Assembly: GCF_006352065.1 (NCBI RefSeq)
Contig: NZ_CP040915.1
Location: forward strand, 620,001 to 684,000
Direction of reading: 5' to 3'
DNA: 64,000 nt
From: Georgenia yuyongxinii
GTDB lineage: Bacteria > Actinomycetota > Actinomycetes > Actinomycetales > Actinomycetaceae
A program made the translations under genes and the position numbers. Position 1 is the stretch's first letter; each line of letters begins with the position of its first letter. Below the pieces are notes generated by a model. It was not told the DNA's origin and did not search any database. It saw only the letters and a program-made list of their open reading frames with translations. This document shows positions 58,249 through 64,000 of this stretch, piece by piece.

Positions 58249-59505
58249 TCATACTTCCTCTCGAATGGTGGGGCAGCTCATGCACCGCGGACCTCCACGT
58301 CCGCGGCCGAGCTCGGTCCCGGGAACCTCGAGCACCTCGATGCCGTTGTCCCGCAGGTACGTGTTGGTGGTGACGTTGCGCTCGTAGCCGACGACGACGC
58401 CGGGTGCGATCGCGAGGGTGTTGCAGGCGTCGTCCCACTGCTCGCGCTCGGCGGCGAGGGAGTCCTGCGGGGTGGTGAGGATCCGGATGTCGGGCAGGCT
58501 CAGTGCGTCCGCGATCACGCGGTGCATGTCCTCGCCCGGGTGCCGGGTGACGCACAGCTCCTTGGGGGTGCTGCCGGGACGGATCGTCAACGACGGCAGC
58601 ATGCCGAGGCCGGCGTACTTGGTGAAAGACTCCTGGTCGACCATGGTCATGACCGTGTCCAGGTGCATGAAGGCGCGTGCCTTGGGCATCTCCAGGGCGA
58701 TGACGAGCCGGGCGGAGCCCTCGGCGAAGAGCCGAGCGGCGAGTCGCTCCACGCCCTGGGGGGAGGTCCGCTCGCTGAGGCCGACCAGCACGGCCCCGTT
58801 GCCGATCACCAGGACGTCGCCGCCCTCGACGGTGGCGGCCCCCTCGGCCGAGCCGACGGACCACAGGTGGTGGTCGCCGTCGGCGAAGCGCGGGTGCCAG
58901 CGGTAGATGGCCTCGTAGTTGACCGTCTCGCGCATGCGGGCCGTCTTGCGCATGGAGTTGATCGCGACGCCGTCGTAGACCCAGCAGGAGGTGTCGCGGG
59001 TGAAGAGGTGGTTGGGCAGCGGGGCGAGGACGAAGTCGTCCACGCCCATGGTCGTCAGGGCGACCGAGTCGGGCTCGACGATCTGGTCGAGCAGCTCGCC
59101 CTTGGTGATGCCGGCGATGAGCACGCTCGCCAGGGCGGAGCTGTCGAGGTTGTCGGCGTGGTTGCGCAGCGCGTCGATGGCGCCCAGGCCGTAGACGCGC
59201 TCGTCGACGACGTGGTCGAGCAGGTACCGGCGTGCGTCGATGTTGTCGAGGGTCTCGGCGAGGAGCTCCTCGAGATAGAGGACGTCGACGCCGCGGTCGC
59301 GGAGCACCTGGGCGAACCGGTCGTGCTCCCACTGTGCCTGGCTGACCCACAGCACGTCGTCGAAGAGGAGGTCATCCTTGTTGGACGGCGTGAGCCTCGA
59401 CATCTCCCGGCCCGGCCGGTGCAGGATCACCTGCTTGAGCACGCCGATCTCGGAGTCGACGCGATGAATCTGCTTCGCCAGCGTGGTGGTCTGTTGGTAC
59501 GTCAT
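58249..59505 (-). CDS. arcA: Arginine deiminase
   Basis: 418 residues, same length as the Pseudomonas enzyme. [36 protein letters not shown] and the C-terminal [13 protein letters not shown] (catalytic Cys408) identify it. It hydrolyses arginine to citrulline and ammonia. First gene of the arc operon; AAAGGA lies three bases before the ATG. Confidence 0.97.
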   Translation of the reverse strand: MTYQQTTTLAKQIHRVDSEIGVLKQVILHRPGREMSRLTPSNKDDLLFDDVLWVSQAQWEHDRFAQVLRDRGVDVLYLEELLAETLDNIDARRYLLDHVVDERVYGLGAIDALRNHADNLDSSALASVLIAGITKGELLDQIVEPDSVALTTMGVDDFVLAPLPNHLFTRDTSCWVYDGVAINSMRKTARMRETVNYEAIYRWHPRFADGDHHLWSVGSAEGAATVEGGDVLVIGNGAVLVGLSERTSPQGVERLAARLFAEGSARLVIALEMPKARAFMHLDTVMTMVDQESFTKYAGLGMLPSLTIRPGSTPKELCVTRHPGEDMHRVIADALSLPDIRILTTPQDSLAAEREQWDDACNTLAIAPGVVVGYERNVTTNTYLRDNGIEVLEVPGTELGRGRGGPRCMSCPTIREEV

Positions 59506-60022
59506 CGTTCCTTTGTCCTTCCCTCAACGTTGAGAGCTGCTAGGTGAAAGACAACACCCACCTGGACGCCCGTTCAGGGGACCTTTTACCTAAACAAGCG
59601 TCCTGACCTGCGGATACGCCGAGTTGCGTCAGTCCTTGACATGTCTACGCGGCTGTACGTGCGTGCAGGGGATCTAGATGTCCGACGGCGGCACGACGGC
59701 CCGTCCGCCGGCTCCCCGGCGCCGAATGGTCCGGGCGGATCGTCGGGCGGTCAGGGGCGGTCGCGTGACGGACGGTGCGCGCGACTGTGACGCATCTCGC
59801 ACCGGCTACGTCAGGCCGTGGTCTGGGAGAATCGACAGGCCGGCTCGCAGGGGGAAGCGCGTCCATCCGGTGTGGAGGCGTCGGCCCCTGCGCTCCCGCC
59901 GTGTGTGCCCGGACCCCGCTGTTCGAGGGTCGGCCGGGTGGCGGGACGACTGTCCAGCTCCGACCTCACGGTCCGGGGGGCGCGGTCGGGTGCGGCGCTC
60001 GCACACACGAAGGACCCAACAC
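59506..60022. other. Divergent regulatory region between arcA and carD
   Basis: 517 bp without a convincing gene. The perfect palindrome CTCAACGTTGAG at 59523-59534 lies in the arcA leader, 18 bp before its start, a candidate operator. A TTGACA at 59636-59641 faces carD but lacks a good -10 partner. Confidence 0.5.
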
Positions 60023-60544
60023 ATGCAGTTCTCCGCAGGTCAGGTCGTCGTCCACCCCCACCACGGGCCGGCCACGATCACCGAGATCACGACCAGGATC
60101 CTGAGGGGGGTGCCTACGAACTACCTCTCGCTGCAGGTCCACCGCACGAATCTCGTCGTCGCCGTGCCGATGGACAAGGTGGACGAGGTCGGCGTGCGCG
60201 CCGTCTTCGACCGGGGTCAGATCGAGTCGCTGTTCGAGGTCCTGCAGGCCGCCAGCGGGCAGGAGGAGGAGCAGTGGTCGCGCCGGCAGAAGGCCAACCA
60301 CGAGAAGCTCCTCACCGGCGACCTCTTCGCGGCGGCGGGCGTCGTCCGTGACCTGACCCGGCGGCTCGACACCAAGGGCCTGTCCTGGGGTGAGAAGGAC
60401 ATGCTCCGTGACGCCCGCAAGCCGCTCCTGGCGGAGATCGCGCTGTCGCTCGACCTCTCCGACGATGAGGCCGTTGCCGCGCTGGACGCGGCGATCGTCG
60501 GAGAGCCCGCCCCGCAGCGCGACCTGGTCGCCGTCGCCGGCTGA
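60023..60544 (+). CDS. carD: CarD/CdnL-family RNA polymerase-binding factor
   Basis: 173 residues; AAGGA precedes the ATG. The N-terminal Tudor-like domain (FSAGQVVVHPHHGPATI, LQVHRTNLVVAVPMDKVDEVGVR) binds RNA polymerase beta and the helical C-terminal domain binds promoter DNA. CarD stabilises open complexes, especially at rRNA promoters. It is somewhat more divergent than the canonical CarD upstream of ispD; ispD is not adjacent, so a second paralogue may exist. Confidence 0.88.
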   Translation: MQFSAGQVVVHPHHGPATITEITTRILRGVPTNYLSLQVHRTNLVVAVPMDKVDEVGVRAVFDRGQIESLFEVLQAASGQEEEQWSRRQKANHEKLLTGDLFAAAGVVRDLTRRLDTKGLSWGEKDMLRDARKPLLAEIALSLDLSDDEAVAALDAAIVGEPAPQRDLVAVAG

Positions 60545-60991
60545 CGCGGTCGGCCCCACGTCGAGGGCCGGTCCGGGTGAGTTCCGTACGGATCTCGGAC
60601 CGCCCGGACCGCCTGCCCCCGGCGCCATGACGTGCGAACATGTCGCGAGTGTGAGATAGACCACACGGCCGCCTCTCGGCGAGGTGATCGGGCCGACAAT
60701 CGGCCAAATTCCAACGACCGGCAGTCCCGACGACCGCCGGCGCGCCCACCCGTGCCACTTGTGGCGCCGGGACGCTGCCAACGGCTGCTTGCACCGGAGC
60801 GATCTGGACGCCATGATTGTGCGAGACGGAGCGCGACGCCTGCCCCCCCTGCGCGCCGCGCTCCGTCCATCACTTCCGGGCCCGCCGTTCTGGCGCGAGA
60901 CACCCGACCTGCCGAGTCGGCGCCGTGTGCGCCGAGACACCCACCGGCGCGGCACATCCCGAAGTCCTTTCCCGCTGTTTACCGTGGTGGG
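60545..60991. other. Intergenic region after carD
   Basis: 447 bp without a supported gene. GGTCCGGG near 60571 and CCCGGACC near 60605 can form a stem that acts as the carD terminator. GGCCGACAATCGGCC (60691-60705) is a second dyad. TACCGT at 60980-60985 is the likely -10 of the next gene. Confidence 0.5.
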
Positions 60992-63900
60992 ATGACATTG
61001 CCTGCGCTCTTCTCCCGCGGCGGGGCGGGCCGCCGCCGGACCGCGGCGGCCGCACAGGACCGTCACGACCGGCCGGACGGCGACACCGCCGCGCCCACCG
61101 ATGGCACGCCGGCAGGTCAGGAGCCTGCCGGGGTCGGCGCCTCGCGGGCCGCCGCGGTCGCCAAGGCAGTCAGCGGATGGCGCCCTGCGCTGCAGCAGCT
61201 CGGCGGGGAGAGCACCCTTGCCGACATCACGCTTCTCGGCGAGGCCGTCATCGACCTCACCGCGGCGCACCCCTCCGGGATCGCGCAGCTCTACGCCGGC
61301 CGGACCACCCGCCTGAGCAACCTCGTCCGCGAGGGCAGCGCCCAGCTCGCGGCGCGCCGCTCCGCGCGCACCGTGCGGGCCGTCGCGGACGAGCTCGCCC
61401 AGCGCTACGGCGTCGCGCCGACCTTCCTGGCCATCGGCGTCGCGACCTGGACGGCCCTGCCCGAGCCGCTCGAGCCGGACGTCGACGAGGCCGGGGACGT
61501 CGCCCTGGAGGTCTCCGCCGATCCGGGGGCGGCACTCGCCGACCGTCCGGCAGCCGGTGCGCCCGCCGAGCCCGACGGCGCCAAGCCCGTCGCCGCCCGG
61601 GTGCGCACCGTGCACGCCCCCGTCCTCCTGCGACCGGTGCGCCTCACCGCCCACCCGGGGACCGAGGGCGACGTCGACCTCGGCCTGGAACCCGGTGTGG
61701 AGATCAACCCCGTGCTCGTCCGCGCCCTGCGAGCAGCCGGGGTCCGGCTCGACCTCACGGCGCTGACCGGCACCACGGACCGCGACCACGGGTTCACCCC
61801 GCGGGCCGCGCTCGCCGCGCTCGCCGACGTGGGCCGCGAGAACCTGCCCGGTTTCGAGATGAGCGAGCGGATCGTCGTGGGCCCGTTCGTGCACCCCGGC
61901 CAGGTGCTGGTCGACGACCTGACCGCCATGCGGCCCCACCTGGCCGCCTCGGATGTCGTCGCCGCCCTCGCGGGGGACGAGGGGGCCCGCGCCGCCCTGC
62001 ACGGCGAGCTGCCCTCCAAGGTGCTCGGCGACCGTGCGCCCGAGGCGGAGCGCGGCGCCGGGGACCTCGACGTGGACCAGCAGCACGCCGTCGACGCCGT
62101 CGCCACCGGCGCACACGTGTTCCTCGACGCCCCGCCCGGCTCCGACGTGCCCGGCACGCTGGCCGCCGTCGTCGCCGACGCCGCCGCCTGCGGGCGGCGC
62201 GTCCTCTACGTGCCCGGCACCCGGCGCACCGGCCGGGCGCTGCTCGGCCGGCTCGAGGAGCTGGGCCTGGGCGACATCGTCCTTGACCTGTCCACCGACG
62301 GCTCGTGGCGTACCCGCGCCGCCGCCCAGCTGCGGGCCGGCCTGAGCCCGGCCGCGGTGCAGGTGGACGACGACGCCGTGCGCGCCCTGCGTGCCGAGCT
62401 CACCGACGTCCACGCCCGGCTCGCCGGATACGTCGCGGGCCTGCACCAGCAGCACCAGCCGTGGGGCGTGTCGGCCTACGACGCCCTGCAGGCCCTGGCC
62501 CGGCTCACCTCCGCCCGCCCCGGTCCGCGCACCCGCGTGCGCCTGGACCCCGAGGCTCTGCGCCGGCTCGCCGACGGCGGTCTCGCCGAGGCGCGCGAGC
62601 ACCTTGCCCGCGCCGCCGGGCTCGGCGCGTTCACCCTGCGCCCGAAGGACACCCCCTGGTACGGGGCGGACCTCACCGAGCCGGCCGCGGCGTCGGCCGC
62701 CCTCGAGCGCACCCAGCGGCTGGGTGAGCTGAGCCTGCCCGCCCTGGCCGCGCAGATCGCGCGCGTGACCGAGCAGACCGGGCTCGAGACCGCCACCACC
62801 CTGGCGGCCTGGACCGAGCAGCTGGAGATGCTCGACGGGATCGCCGAGGCGCTCGACGTCTTCCTCCCGCAGGTCTTCGAGCGTTCCGCCGCCGACATGG
62901 TGGTCGCCACCGCCACCCGCGCGTGGCGCCGGGAGCACGGCGTGACGATGAAGGGTTCGGTGCGTCGCCGGCTGCGCAAGCAGGCCAGGGACCTGGTCCG
63001 GCCCGGGCGGCCGGTGGCCGACGTGCACGCCGAGCTGCTCCGCGTCCAGGAGAAACGGGAGATCTGGCGCCGGTACGAGCCGCACGGCGGCTGGCCGCGC
63101 CTGCCCGACGGCCTGGCCGAGATCCGCGCCACCGAGCGTGAGGTGCGGGCCGATGTCCAGGCTCTGCAGGCCGTCGTCGGGGCGGGCGCCGGCAAAGAGG
63201 ACCTCACGACCCTCCCGCTCGAGACCCTCACCGAGCGGATGCGCGAGCTCGGCCTGGATGCCCCCGCGCTGCGGATCCTGCCCGAGCGCACCGCCCTGCT
63301 GCGCGACCTGCGGGCCGGGGGCCTAGGGGCGCTCATCGACGACCTGACCGAGCGTGCGGTACCCGCCGCGCTGGTCGCCGCCGAGCTCGACCTGGCGTGG
63401 TGGAGCTCGGTCCTGGAGCAGATCCTGCGCACCGACCCCGCGCTCGCCGGGTACGACGGGCCCGCTCTGGCGGCGCTCGTGGGCCGGTTCCGGGAGCTGG
63501 ACGCGGCACAGGTGGCCGGCCTCGCCGGACCGGTGCGCCGCGCCGTCGCCGCCCAGCTCGCCACCGCCGTGCGTGATCGCCGCGACGAGGCCGCCGTACT
63601 CTTCGATGCGCTCGGCCGCGGCGGTGGGCACCTGCGCGAGACCTACGCCGCCCACCCGGACCTGACCGGCGCGATCCGGCCCGTCTGGCTCGTGGCCCCG
63701 GTGCTCGTCCCACAGCTGCTGCCCGAGGGGCGCGTGGTGGACCTGCTCATCCTCGACGGCGCCCAGCACATGCCCGTCGAGCAGGCCGTGGCCATGCTCG
63801 CCCGCGCACGCCAGGTGGTGCTGGTCGGTGACTCTCGCCGCGGCGGGGACGGGCTCGTGCCGACCCTGGCGCCGCTGCTGCCCGCCGTCACCCTGCCGAC

Positions 63901-64000
63901 CGGCCGCGCCGCCCGCGACGAGGGCATCGCCGCCTTCCTCGCCCAGCACGGCTACGGCGACGTCATCCGGTCGGTGCCGGCGCCGCCGTCGAGCACGCAC
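60992..64000 (+). CDS. Large AAA/superfamily I helicase-like protein, 3' end outside window
   Basis: At least 1003 residues, open to the window end. TACCGT six bases before the ATG indicates a leaderless start. The N-terminal domain (about 45-150: HPSGIAQLYAGRTTRLSNLV) resembles large actinobacterial AAA/helicase proteins. DVDQQHAVDAVATGAHVFLD leads to the Walker A position, which reads APPGSDVPGT without the lysine; RRVLYVPGTRR follows as in SF1 helicases. Near the end VDLLILDGAQHMP stands where Walker B (DEAxxM) is expected. Nucleotide hydrolysis by this half is therefore doubtful. Function unknown. Confidence 0.7.
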   Translation, partial: MTLPALFSRGGAGRRRTAAAAQDRHDRPDGDTAAPTDGTPAGQEPAGVGASRAAAVAKAVSGWRPALQQLGGESTLADITLLGEAVIDLTAAHPSGIAQLYAGRTTRLSNLVREGSAQLAARRSARTVRAVADELAQRYGVAPTFLAIGVATWTALPEPLEPDVDEAGDVALEVSADPGAALADRPAAGAPAEPDGAKPVAARVRTVHAPVLLRPVRLTAHPGTEGDVDLGLEPGVEINPVLVRALRAAGVRLDLTALTGTTDRDHGFTPRAALAALADVGRENLPGFEMSERIVVGPFVHPGQVLVDDLTAMRPHLAASDVVAALAGDEGARAALHGELPSKVLGDRAPEAERGAGDLDVDQQHAVDAVATGAHVFLDAPPGSDVPGTLAAVVADAAACGRRVLYVPGTRRTGRALLGRLEELGLGDIVLDLSTDGSWRTRAAAQLRAGLSPAAVQVDDDAVRALRAELTDVHARLAGYVAGLHQQHQPWGVSAYDALQALARLTSARPGPRTRVRLDPEALRRLADGGLAEAREHLARAAGLGAFTLRPKDTPWYGADLTEPAAASAALERTQRLGELSLPALAAQIARVTEQTGLETATTLAAWTEQLEMLDGIAEALDVFLPQVFERSAADMVVATATRAWRREHGVTMKGSVRRRLRKQARDLVRPGRPVADVHAELLRVQEKREIWRRYEPHGGWPRLPDGLAEIRATEREVRADVQALQAVVGAGAGKEDLTTLPLETLTERMRELGLDAPALRILPERTALLRDLRAGGLGALIDDLTERAVPAALVAAELDLAWWSSVLEQILRTDPALAGYDGPALAALVGRFRELDAAQVAGLAGPVRRAVAAQLATAVRDRRDEAAVLFDALGRGGGHLRETYAAHPDLTGAIRPVWLVAPVLVPQLLPEGRVVDLLILDGAQHMPVEQAVAMLARARQVVLVGDSRRGGDGLVPTLAPLLPAVTLPTGRAARDEGIAAFLAQHGYGDVIRSVPAPPSSTH

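Noticed and set aside
59966-63085. 1039-residue open frame on the minus strand
   Set aside because: It runs antisense to carD and the large helicase-like gene, has no recognisable domain and an amino acid composition (Gly, Arg, Val, His) typical of shadow frames in GC-rich DNA.

Overview
The window is GC-rich bacterial DNA (apart from the rRNA operon). It has an actinobacterial look: TTGACA-18-TAGGCT rRNA promoter, 16S-23S-5S operon without spacer tRNAs, IdeR, CarD, DUF2530, SARP regulator, Usp proteins, and many genes whose start codon sits 6-8 nt after a TAnnnT hexamer (leaderless transcripts). The 16S reads like a Micrococcales member; a Georgenia-like genus is only a guess. No insertion sequence, prophage or CRISPR array was seen.

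Layout. (1) 1-3.8 kb: end of a large protein, protocatechuate dioxygenase pcaHG and a divergent LysR regulator. (2) 4.1-9.8 kb: complete rrn operon with promoter, boxA, processing stems and terminator. (3) 10.3-20.7 kb: a signalling and surface-fibre block. A PAS histidine kinase is coupled to a membrane protein with a degenerate GGDEF domain. Three exported TasA/camelysin-like proteins and their SipW-type signal peptidase follow. Then come two duplicated modules, each an OmpR-type regulator with small HPt-like proteins that lack the normal phospho-histidine. (4) 20.8-43.8 kb: mostly housekeeping and transport (MFS, NCS2, MarR/MFS, serC, VKOR, a citrate-synthase-like protein without its catalytic histidines, ideR, a c-di-AMP riboswitch with an NlpC/P60 endopeptidase, Usp, rocD, a DAACS transporter behind a cysteine-rich leader peptide, RecQ).

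(5) 43.8-48.9 kb: the most unusual locus. A SARP/BTAD regulator (with an FMN split-barrel protein and recQ) diverges from an operon of two paralogous 64-68-residue peptides, a perfect 15-bp hairpin, a 956-residue PqqD-like/M50 metalloprotease/MinD-ParA fusion, and a flavodoxin. The intergenic region carries 11-bp-phased direct repeats as expected for SARP control. I read this as a candidate undescribed peptide maturation/export system.

(6) 49.0-59.5 kb: tRNA-Arg and a ten-gene minus-strand array: arcA-arcB-arcC (arginine deiminase pathway), an amidinotransferase, an EamA transporter, a creatininase-family amidohydrolase, an NCS1 permease, argB, an ArgR-like protein lacking its DNA-binding domain, and a TetR regulator. 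This looks like a guanidino-compound/arginine island. (7) 60.0-64.0 kb: CarD-family factor and the 5' part of a very large AAA/helicase-like protein with degenerate Walker motifs, cut by the window end.
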